Below are positions 35,101-47,100 of a DNA stretch of 64,000 nt, piece after piece. The stretch is from NCBI RefSeq assembly GCF_020497125.1, contig NC_059075.1:63569321-63633320 (forward strand), in the 5' to 3' direction. Source of the stretch: Mauremys mutica. Lineage: Eukaryota; Chordata; Testudines; Geoemydidae. The notes beneath the pieces are model-generated. The model saw nothing but the letters and a program-made list of their open reading frames with translations, was not told the origin of the DNA and did not search any database. Position 1 is the stretch's first letter, and each line of letters opens with the position of its first letter. A program made the position numbers and the translations under genes.

Positions 35101-38100
35101 ATGGTTGCACTGTTAAGGAATCAGCCTCTTTTAAATCAGGAAATGATGCAATCTATATTGTTACTCTGAGACAGATTGCTGAGGCAGATTCTGTCTTAGT
35201 TTGAGATAGATTTCTAGTCCAGACACAGGTTTATTTGTGATCTTTCTGTGATTCTTGAAAACAGACTTTCTTTTTCCAAGTAGCAGAGAGAGCACTTAAT
35301 GGCATTCCTTTTCCAACAGCATTAATAATTTTTCTTTTGCCTTTTTATAATAAACCTTTGTGTGTTGTGATCAACTAGTTTCTATACTGGAGGCAATAGT
35401 ATCAGTATTAACATAAATGTAATGGGTAAGAACTGTGGAAACTTTATAATAAATATAACTGTGCCTTCCCATCACATAGCTAGTTTTATATTCACAAGAT
35501 TACAAACCCTTGAAAGTGAGTTAGAGAAACAATATAAGGCACTTTTTCCATACTCTGTAGATTGGCAGATGCTGGTGCTGTTTGAACAGTAATTGGCTAT
35601 TGTTTTTCAGACAGGAAAATGTCATTACATCTTTTGGAGTTCACTGTATAGCTAATACAATGTCAAACAGTACAATAAATGCTTTGCTTTGTAAACCATC
35701 CTGTAGTTTTGCATGTTTTTAGGCCACAGATGAGATTCTTTTAGTTGTGGGTGAATGTGATGCTGGTGTGAGACTTTGTTTTCTTTGGGTCAGGTATTAA
35801 AGGGCTAAAACAAATCACCCATCTTTGGGCCAAATTCTGACCTCATTCACAGTCTGTTTATCTACTAGTATCTAAGGACAGACTCTGTCCCACTATCTCT
35901 GAAATAACCCTTTGAGTCTTGCTAAGCTTTTAAATTATTGACTAGGGTAAGCAATTGATATTAACTTGATAGTTGATAGGAAAATCATTTTAATTAGAAA
36001 AATTATACCTTTTAGAAGGGTTCTCTTTAGAAAGTGTGGAATTAGGTGTTGATACCTATCACTGAAAGTCTTTGTTTCCTGCAGATAAGATGTTCCAATG
36101 GAACTATATACTGTTTGTTTTTCATGGTGCCAACAGGTGTGTATCTGTAAATTTGCTAGCACATTTAAATTAGTCTTAAGAAACGATATTCTTACCATAA
36201 ATTATTTTCTGGTAACAAAGTATACCTTTTCCTGACTTCTTCTGCCTCTCTTCCCCTCCCCCCCATACACACTCCTGTGGCACATATTAAAAAGAAAACA
36301 TGTTTCATGGATTGTTGTACTAGTGAAATACAACAAAAAATATGAGGAGCACTTCATTCTACCCCATGATAAACAATTTAGGAAAATATTATTTTCTATA
36401 GCGCCTTGTACGGTTGCCAACCATGATACTAGAATTGCCAAAAGTAAGACAGAGTAAGTCCATTGAAGCCAACTAAGGGCTAGTCTACACTGGCAATGCT
36501 AAAGCGCTGCCATGGCAGCACTTTAACATGCCTTGTGTGGTCACGGCATGACACTGGGAGAGCTCTCCCAGTGCTCTAAAAAACCTCCACCTCCACGAGG
36601 GGTGTAGCTCCCAGCGTGCTCCCAGCGCTGATGCATTGTCTACACTGGCACTTTACAGGACTGAAACTTGCTCCACTTGGGGGTGTTTTTTTACACCCCG
36701 AGCCAGAAAGTTGCAGCGCTGTAAATTGCCAGTGTAGACAAGCCCTTAGTGTGTCTGCTACAAATTTACATTTTATAAGAGGCTAGTAATGAAGTTACAG
36801 CATAGCAGCATACTGCCCTCTAGTGGGGGCCACATTAGTCACTGCCACTCATTTGCTCCAGTTGTTTCTGCAATGCGGCATCTCTTTCATTCCTGGCTAG
36901 TGGACTCCTCCCCCTTTCCCCCCTTTTGTTTTGTTTTGTTTCCTCAGGGCAGCTACATTAATGCTTGATTCTTTCTAGGATCATAATCAGGATGTACTTT
37001 GGTGTGGAGTAGGGCACAGAATTTTATACAGGGTTTAGTTTACAGATAAATGTCACAGGTTCACAGTATGGTATTTAGCTAATGAAGTGTGCACCACAGA
37101 CTCCAGACAGAGGACTTCCTCATTCTCTGATTCATTTGGACTGAACCTTATACTTTACATCTGCAGAATCAATGGCTGAAGGATTGTCTACACACAAAAA
37201 TTGTATCACTTTAACTATGATTGTGTAGTTAAAGTGACGAAAAAAAATCAACCTCATGGGGATGCAGTTATATTGGTATAAAAATGTTTATGCCTCTCTA
37301 AATTATTCGCATATGGGAAGAGGAATAAACTAGACCTAGAGGTATAGGACATTTTTATACCAATATTACTGCATCCACACTAGGGGTTGTACCTGTATAA
37401 TTAGTTTGGTTTCAAAACAAAACAAAACAAAAAAACCCACTGCTAATCAAAGTAGTTATACTGATACAAAATGTGTGTGTAGACCAGGTCTAAGTCTCAG
37501 ACAGAATGTACTCCCCAGTTGTAGTAGTAACCCTATTGCATAGTTGAACCAAGAGACTAGAGTGAAACAATATTTCCTGAGTAAAACCTGTTTTTTAATG
37601 GTGTCTCTTTCACTTTGCATAGTTGAACCAAGAAACTAGAGTGAAACAATATTTCCTGAGTAAAACCTGTTTTTTAATGGTGTCTCTTTCACTTTTTAAA
37701 CCTCTGACAGGATTGTCTCAGCATTTAGTTACAGACTACAAACAAGCCATAGGACTTCTGGAAGAAGGAATAGCCAACAGGTATTTTTTTTAATCAACCT
37801 TTTTTCTGTCTCTCCTGTTTTTCCCAGTTTTGATAAAACAACGACTGATTTTTCTGACAATGTTACATGTTTGTCATTTAACTTTAAACAGAAATGAAGA
37901 ATGATCTATGTGATGACATCAGGCTTCCAAATTACTCTCTGAAAAAACACTATATATCATAATTTAGCTCTTAAATGGTTGTTACAAAGGCTCATTAAAA
38001 GATTATTTGCATAGATATTACTACAAAACTGATTGTATCTTGACTTACACATAGTATATGCATAATATTACTTTGATATAGGATCAAAAGTGAACCACAG

Positions 38101-41100
38101 AGAGATGTTTTGCTCTAACCAAGTAAATCTGTATGCTCCATATACTCCATTCTTCAGATGTTATAGTTTTCAATTCAGTTTCAGCATAGCTTAGTTTGTG
38201 ACTACAGAAATCAAAACACATTTGTGCTTTACTACAAACTGTTTGAGGTATGTTTATCATGTGGTTCAGGCTGACTTCAGGGTAGAACTATTGTAAAAAC
38301 AGGCCAGAAGCCATTTGTGCCATCCTTTTCTATGGGAAACACCTAATAAAAATAGCAGAAACTTAAAATTATGTTGGGTTAATGTCTTTAATATAAAGGG
38401 ACACATTTTCAAGGGTCCTTAAACTAGCCTCTAAAATTATGATGCAGTGTTTGTACACAAATCAAGCAGCTAGGTGTAATTACCTGATTTGGGAGCAAAC
38501 ACTGGAACTTTTGTATGCACCAAAAATAGTCATAGCAACATTTTCAAGCAAAACTGTAGGTGCTCAGAATTGTGTCTGCAAAAATCCTAGGTGTATAAAA
38601 ATGCACCCACAATTTCTTGCTGAAATGTTTCCATAACCGTAGGGTGAATTTCACTTCTGTGCAGAGACCACAGCTAGCCTATACACCACATAAATTGTAT
38701 TTTGAGGGTTTAGTTGGGATTTAATTGGTGTCTAGGCTAGGAGAAGGTTCTTTGCATGCAGCTGTTTTTCACCCATAGTGCATAAATAAAACAAAGCGAC
38801 GTGGTTTTTGTTTGTTTGTTTGTTTTTGCACAGGATTTTTATTTATTTATTGGGTGGGGTGCGGGGGATAAGGTGAGGTTTGGTTAATATTCCTACTTCA
38901 ACTTACTAAAGTCATTGGTTCATTAAAGTTAATTGGGCCTGGATCCAACCACTGGTGGCTGCATTTGAGAATCACCAGGCTAGAACATCAAGGACATTGC
39001 ACACACTTTAAGCATTGTAAATAAAAAATTAAAAAAGGATATTACTGAGCCAAAGAATGTGCAGTGGAATTTAATTTTGCCGCTCAAGACTTGTAGTAAG
39101 CATTAGATATCATTTCATGATCAAAAGGGAGTTTCCCAAATAGATCTTCAATGAAATTCCATTGTATGTATTTATCAATGCAATCAGAGCATAGTCTCAC
39201 CATTGCAGAAACACAAATAAAACATTGTACTAATAAATATATTTAATAAATTGTGCTAATAAAAATGTAACCTGAATGCAAAAAAGAAAATTTACTGCTA
39301 AATTTAAAAAATAAAACAGCTAAAATTGCCTGTCAAAAAAATTAAATGTAACAATAAGCTTACTCTAAAGTCCTAAATATCTAAAATGCAATTTTATAAA
39401 ATAATCAGCAGTAAAACATAATGTTCTTCTTCGAGTGATTGTTCACGTCCATTTCAGTTGGGTATGCTGTGCCACATGCACATACGTCGGAAACTTTTCC
39501 CTTAGCAGCTCCCGTAGGGACAGCAGGGGAACCTCCTAGAGTGGCACCCTTATGGTGGTGTATATATTACCCTGCCGGCCCAACCCCCCTTCAGTTCCTT
39601 CTTGTTGTCCGTGGCGGCGTTGGAACGTTCTCTCTCTCTCTCTTGCTTGCGAGTGATCCCTTAGCCTTTCAGTCTTCTAGTTAGAGTTGTTCTTAGATAG
39701 TTATCAGTTAGTTAAATACCATTGTATTCAGGTGTCTAGAAGCTAGTTCCAGCACCAGCCTTGGGCTGTGGAGCATGCCGCAAGCCTAGGGTTTCAAAGC
39801 TTGCGCCACATGCCGCAAGTCTGTGCCTAACAGCGACCCCCCTAACTCCTGTCTCTGGTGTCTGGGAGAATCTCATCAGGCAGAGCGCTGCAAAATCTGC
39901 AAGGCCTTCAAGCCGCGCACTAAGAAAGAAAGAGACTTTCGTCTTAAGCAGTTGCTCATGGAGGCCGCGTTACAACCACCGGCACTTGACCGACTGGCAC
40001 TGGCACCGGCACCGGCTTCCTCAGAGTGAAGTGCCCCAGCATCTGTGCGCGACCCAGCACCACCCAGGCACCGCAATCACCGGCACCGAGATGGGACGAT
40101 CAACCTCAGCACCGGTTGGCCTCTCTGGCACTGACTAAGTGTCACAAGAAAGGGGAAAGAGGGCGCTATTCCCAAAGAGCTATTAAGCCGCTCAAAGAAG
40201 CCCCCAGCATGTAAAGACAGATTGCAGACCCGAGCCAAGAACTGGCACCGTCGACTCCAGCGCCAGTGGTTTCAGTGCCGACAAGTGTCTGGAGGAGGTC
40301 CTTGAACACCCCTCCATGCCCGACACGTTCGAGGCAGCAAAAGACCTCATTGAGCTGTTAATGCCAAACCCCCTCCCATGCAGGGAGAAGCCTCCAGCAC
40401 CACACAAAAGGGTGCCGTCCAGAGGGAAGCCGGCAATAGTGCGCTGCTCGAGGTCACCGTCTTGGCACCGCTCCCGTTAGAGCTCAGCGTTCTGCTATTC
40501 CCCGGAACCCATGACCCAGCGTAAGGTTATGGCACCAGAGGTGAACCCTCCAGTGGCACCCGCAGCAACTGCTTGCCGGTCCATGACACCATTGGTCACC
40601 CAGCACCAGAGTATGGCACCAAAAACCTCACCGGCACTGAGTATGAGACACCAGTCCTGGTTCTGAGATTCCTGGTACTGTTCACGGTCCCAGCCAGCCA
40701 GGCACCACTCTCCAGCACCCTATGGCCGCTCAACACTCAGCACTGCCCTGGTCCTCTCTGTTGGCATCCTCCGGCTCCGAGGCTGACTCCGGTCACTCTA
40801 GCTACAGCAGACATCGAACCGTAGCCAGCAGAGAATCCCAACCAGCATGGCAGCCACAATGGCCTCCTCCAGGCCAGTGGGCCTTCTGGACCCCATGAGC
40901 CTACCACCAGCAACAGGTCATCTCCTCCAGAGCTTCTAGGTCCAGGCAATCTATGCAACACCATTCCAGGTCGCCACACAGGCACGCATCAAGGACAAGG
41001 GAGGCTACTCTCTCTAGGCTGCCCCCAGACCCCCAAGAGCAACTGGTGCTCTCAGGCCCAATACCTGAGGCGGTGCCAAGCACTGCGACACCCCAAGAGG

Positions 41101-44100
41101 TGACCCAGGCATATGGGGACACACAGGAGGCTCTAGATGAGGGCAACCTACAGCACCTCACTTCCTCCTCTTCCCCAGACGAGAGTGGCAGGCAGATCAG
41201 TTTCAGGACTGCCACCAGTTGACCACAGGGCTCACCAGGAGCTACTCCACAGGATCACCCTCAATATGGGCCTCCAGGTGGAGGAAACGGTTGAGGACAA
41301 GGATCCGATGGTGGACATCCTGATGCCCGAGGGTCCCTCCAGGGTCGCGCTCCCTCTCCTAAAGACCATATAGACGAATTACAACACTGTATGGAAGACC
41401 CCAGCCTCTGTCACGCCGACGGCCAGGGGGGTAGAAGGGAAATACTTTGCTCCTTCCCAGGGCCACGAGTTCCTGTTCTGCCATCCGAATCCCTATTCCC
41501 TAGTTGTTTCAGCAGTCAATGAAAAGGAACGAGAGGGCCAATAAGCCTTGGCCCCAACAGCCAAGGAGGCCAAGCATTCAGACCTCTTCGGTAGGAAGGT
41601 CTACTCCTCCGGAGGCCTCCAGCTACGCATAGCCAACCAGGAGGCGATCCGTAATAGACATAACTTCAACTCTTGGATGGCCGTGTCCAAGTTTAAGGAT
41701 TGCCTGCCCCAGGACTCTCACTCTGAGTTTGCAGCTTTAATTGAGGAAGGAAAGGCGGTGGCTAAGACTTCGCTACAAGCCTCCCTCGATTCAGCTGACT
41801 CTGTGGCCAGAACCATTGCCTCGGGGGTAATCATGCAATGCTCAGCATGGCTCCAGGCATTGGGCCTCCCTCCAGAGGTCCAGAATACCCTCCAAGACTT
41901 TTCCTTTGAGGGCTCAGGCCTTTTCTTGGAGTAAACAGACTCCAGGCTGCATGGCCTTAAGGATTCTAGGGCCACCCTGAAGTCACTAGGGATGCATATG
42001 CTGGCAACCCAGAGAAAGCCCTTCAGGCCTCAGCCTCCGCAGCAGAGGCAGTATCAGCCCCATCCCAGGCAGGAGCTGTATCACAGGCGGGACAGAAATA
42101 ACAGGTGTAGACAGAAAAACGCGCCTAACAAGGCCAGAATAAACCGCAGCCTGGAAACAAGCAAGGGGTTTGAAGGTGCACCTGAGGAATGCGTACCAAC
42201 CCAGTTCCCGGATCCATCCCCACGGTTTTTAAACTGGCTATCCCACTTCTACCGTGTGCGGTCCCATATAACATCTGATCGCTGGGTCCTATGCACGGTA
42301 CAGGTGGGATAGTCTTTCCAGTTCTCCTCCTTCTCTCCCTCCCCTCCACCTTCCCCATCCCTCTTCAGGGACCCCTCTCACGAGCAACTCCTTATGCAGG
42401 AGGTTCGTTTGCACCTCGAGAAAGGTGCAGTGGAGGAGGTTCCACAGGAGCTAAGGGGAAAGAGGTTTTACTCTTTGTCATCAAGAGCAAAAGACAGTGC
42501 CCTCAGTTCTGCTCATTCCAAAACCACAGTCCAGGCTCCATTGCTGATGCATTCTTAATACTATGGGGCAAGGGTCTGAAGTATGCCTTCCCTCCTATCC
42601 CGCTCATCCACCGGGTCCTCCTCAAAATTCACAGAGACAAGGTGACAGTAATCACGATCGCCCCGTCTTGGCCCTGACAGCATTGGTACACAACCCTCCT
42701 AGAGCTGTCTGTAGATGCCCCAATTGCCCTGCCCCTCCACCTGGATCTGATCACGCAGGACCAAGGGCGCCTCCATCACCCGAACCTGCAATCTCTGCAT
42801 CTTATGGCATGGAAACTCCATGGCTAAATCCCATGGAGAGCCAGTGCTCTCAGTCGATGAGACATTCTCCTCGGCAGTAGGAAACCTTCCACTAGGGCTA
42901 CCTACCTGGCGAAATGGAAAAGGTTTTCCTGTTTGGTGTGAATCCAAGCGCCTTCAACTACTCCAGGCTCCCATCCCAGTTATTTTAGACTAACTCCTAC
43001 ACCTTAAGCATCAGGGTCTATCCCTTTCCTCCATCAGAGTACACCTGGCGGCCATTTCAGCTTTCCATTCAGGGGAGTCTGGGCGCTCGGTGTTTTCTAA
43101 TCCCATCATGGGGTGATTCCTCAAAGGGCTGGAGAGGGTGTTCCCATATTCTTGCCCACCAGTCCCAACCTGGAACCTGAACTTGGTCCTCTTCAAACTC
43201 ATGAGCCCACCCTTTGAGCCCCTGGCCACTTGTTCCTCCTCTACCTTTCTTGGAAGGTGGCGTTCGTGGTGCCATTACATTGGCAAGGAGGGTGTCCGAG
43301 CTGAGAGCCCTCACCTCCAAACCACCTTACATGGTGTTTCGTAAGGACAAGGTGCAGCTTAGACCACTGCCTAAATTTCTCCCCAAGGTGGTTTCCCAAT
43401 TCCACATGGGTCAGGACATTTGCTTACTGGTGTTCTTTCCAAAATCCCACACAAGCCCAGGACACCGCAGTGTACATACGCTGGATGTCCGGAGAGCCTT
43501 GGCGTTCTACATAGAACGCACGAAATCTTTCTGCAAGTCGACCCAATTTTTCATTGCCATAGCTGAGAGAATGAAGGACCTTCCTCTCTCTCTGCAAGGT
43601 ATATTGTCCTGGACCACAGACTGCATTCGTACGTGCTATGAGCTGGCCAAGGTCCCAGCTCCAGCGATTATGGCCCATTCAACCAGAACGCTGGCATCTT
43701 CAGCAGCCTTTCTGGCTCAGGTCCCTATCCAGGAGATCTGTAAAGCAGCCACCTGGTCTTCAGTGCACACGTTTACAGCCCACTATGCTGTTAACCAACA
43801 GGCCAGAGATGATGCAGCGGTTGGCAGAGCTGTTCTTCAATCAATTGTTCCATGACTCCTACCCTCCTCCAATGGTAAGCTTGGAAGTCACCTAATTGGA
43901 ATGGACGTGAACAATCACTCGAAGAAGGAAGAACGGTTACTTACCTCTTGTAATGGACGTGAACAACACATCTCAAAGAACAGTTACAATACCCACCCCC
44001 CTTCCCGTCTGTCGGAGTCAACGGCAAGAAGGAACCGAAGGGGGGACGGGCCAGCAGGGTAATATATACACCGCTATAATGGTGCCACTCTAGGGGGCTC

Positions 44101-47100
44101 CCCTGCCATCCCGATGGGAGCTGCCAAGGGAAAAGTTTCTGACGTCCGTGCACGCGGCATGCGCACACCTAATTGTAATGGACGTGAACAACACATCTCA
44201 AAGAACAACAGTTCCGAGAGGTAAGTAACAGTCTTTTGCTAAAATATAGCAACTGTCAATGCCCAGGTCAAAAAAGTTCTCACCTGTTTAAAAAAAAAAA
44301 TACACCAAAAAACAAATCACTTCTTCAAGCTTTCATATAAAAATAAATATTGCAGTTTAAAAATGTGAGCAACTTAAGTAATCAGCTGCTCATAACTTGC
44401 AATTTAAAAAAATCCTCCAAAAGTATAAAACCGATTAAAAAAAATTCAAAAATCAGAAAGCAAAGCTAAGCCAAGCAACTTTAAAATATTTTAGTCTCTC
44501 ATAATAAACTATTTACAACATAACAAAAAACCCACAAAATTAAAAACAATAAGAAAATGTATGGATAAAATAAATTAGCTTTTTAAAAAATCCACTAAAA
44601 ATCCATCTAAATCTTCAATTCAAAACTGCAAAGCTAACACACATACTTTTTGGGCAGCAGCCATCATCTTGTGACAGTCTTAACTTTATGCAGTGTAGTT
44701 GTAGCCATGCTGGCCCGAGGACATTAGAGAGACAAGGTGAATGAGGTAATAATATCTTTTATTGGATCAACTTCTGTTGGTGATAGAGACAAGCTTTTGA
44801 GGGTCTGAATGTCTGGCTTTTGAAGGTCTGAAGAAGAGCTCTAAGTGTTCAAAAACCTCTCTCTCTCCAACAAATCTGGTCCAATAAAAGATTTTTACCT
44901 CACCCATCTTGTCAGTCTTAACTTTATTAGTTAACCTTTTGAGTGTCTCAGTGCTTTTACAAAGTTTAAACATTTAAAAAATTAATTATAAATAATAAAT
45001 AATAAATAAAAAACCAACATACTAAAAAAACCCATCCCCTTTTCATTAATAAAACAGCTAAAAAAGCTACAAAAATATTAATATATCATTAAGTAAATGT
45101 AACTAATGTAATATAATGAAGGCTCTATTTGATCACTTAGTTAAGTGGGCTAAGGCAAATGGGGCTATGAAGGTTGCCTTTCTGGTTGCCATCATTTCAG
45201 CTAGAAAAGGAGGTGAACCAGGGACCTTTTAGCTGATCCTCCTTGCACTATCTTCCATAGAGACAAAGTTTCCCTGAAATTATACCCAAAATTCACCCCC
45301 CAGAGTAATCTTGGAATTTCATCACAGACAACTCACTTACCTGTGTTCTTCCTGAAGTTACGTGCCACCACTGAGATTAGGAAACTTCACTCTCTGGATG
45401 TCTGTCATGCCCAAGCATTCCATCTGCAAAGGACAGAATCCTTTAGGAAACCACCTAGACTATTTGAATCCTTTGTGGGATGTATGAGAGGGGAAGAGCT
45501 CTCTTCTCAGAGACTTTTCCAAATGGATTTCAGGGTTCATGTTGCTTTGTTATGAGTTATCAGTGACCCCTCTCCCACAAGGTGTCAGGGCCCACTCAAC
45601 TAGACCTCAGGATGCAGCAGTAGTCTCACTTCAAGATGTGTCTCTCCTGAAAATCTGTAAGGCAGCATCATAGGGCTCTGTTCACACTTTTGCAAGACTT
45701 AATATCCTGGTCCAAACTTCTACAACTGATGCATTCTTTGGAAGAGCATTCCTCCGATCATTGATCCAGCACGGTTCCTTACACCCTCCTTCTCAACTAA
45801 TATTGCTTGTGAATCACCCACAGCGGAATACAGATAGGGACCATTGCTTAAAGAAGAAAGGAAGATTATTTACCTTGTGCAGTAACTGGAACTCTTTGAT
45901 ATGTGTGGTCCCTATCTGTATTCCACTATCCGGCTGCCTCCTCCTCTGCCGCGGAGCCTATGTTATGGCTATTTGTGGTAGAAAGGTAACTGGAGAGGCA
46001 ATTGGTCTGCACCTCTCCATATGCCCAGGAGGAGGAGCAGGGTGCAAGTGTGGACCAATGGATACTGCTAGCAAGAATCTTCCAGTCTCAAGCACCTGTA
46101 GCACATGCATACCTCACACTGGAATATACATAGGGATCACACATCTTGAAGAACTCCAGTTACAGTACATGGGAGTAACCTTGCTTTATACTTTCAAGCG
46201 GTAATCTGCTCTTATTTAACACCATAAAGATGTACTTGAAGGCTGTTCTAATTTATGTCCCTCAACTGCCCCCTGGATCAAAATGCAAAGGTGGATTTAA
46301 TTCACTTTTGCCCTCCACCTTCTCAGGTGCTGTACTAGGCACAGTCTGGCCAGATCTAAGAATCTGGCCACTGTATTTAAAGCTATAATTCTTTAATCTT
46401 AGCCTTCGTTAATCAGTTGAATCTTGTATTTGTACTTCAGAAACATGAACTGTCCCAACTGAACTTTTTTTGTGCACTTTTTTATGTAGAATCACAGCAG
46501 CTACGCATGTTCATGATGCCAGCAGCAGATCCCATGCCATCTTCACCATTCAGTACACTCAGGTTAGCTAAAAATTCCAATCTCCTTTTTTTCCCTCTCC
46601 CAAAGAACATTGTTTAGCATACTGTACAGAGTTTGTTCTGCTTTCAGTAACCTTGGCAGAAATTATGCTACTTAATTCCTTTGGATCATACTGCAAATTT
46701 TGTTTCACTTCTTACATCAACTTGAAGGCTTTGTACTTGTTGAGGTTATCTTGTTTTCTTGTGCTATCATATGGTTAGGAGTGAAGCCAAAGGCTCTTCA
46801 TGAAAGGAAAAAATAAATAAATTGAAAACTGATCTTTATATTGCAATACCACCCCAACAATGTTGTGAAAATTCATGTGTGGTAATGTTTGCAGTTCCAC
46901 TACCTTTTGTACTCTGTAGTTACTACTTACTGATTAGGATCTTAATATAAAGAGTAGCATTTTAATGCCTCCTCTGAATTATGGTCTTTCTGGGATTTCT
47001 GTATTCACCTCCTAAGCACCTTGGTGCATAGTGTGCTGAATCTGATACAATACATCCTTTTTCTGGGGGATTGTATCCTACACTGTCAGGAAGATGGTCT

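Larger units (their letters stand above)
39423..44231 (+). mobile_element. DIRS-type tyrosine-recombinase retrotransposon with both termini, internally deleted
   Basis: The outer 200 bp are inverted repeats (39423-39625 and 44010-44231). Before the right one is a short region (43898-43985) complementary to both extreme ends: ggacgtgaacaatcactcga mirrors the left end, and gttacttacctct mirrors the right end's agaggtaagtaac. This is the internal complementary region used in DIRS circle formation. Between them are gag parts (39755-41934), a shortened RT/RNase H part (42360-43000) and a tyrosine recombinase (43214-43855). DIRS elements integrate through the recombinase and leave no target duplication; none is visible. 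Same orientation as STARD9. Confidence 0.87.
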
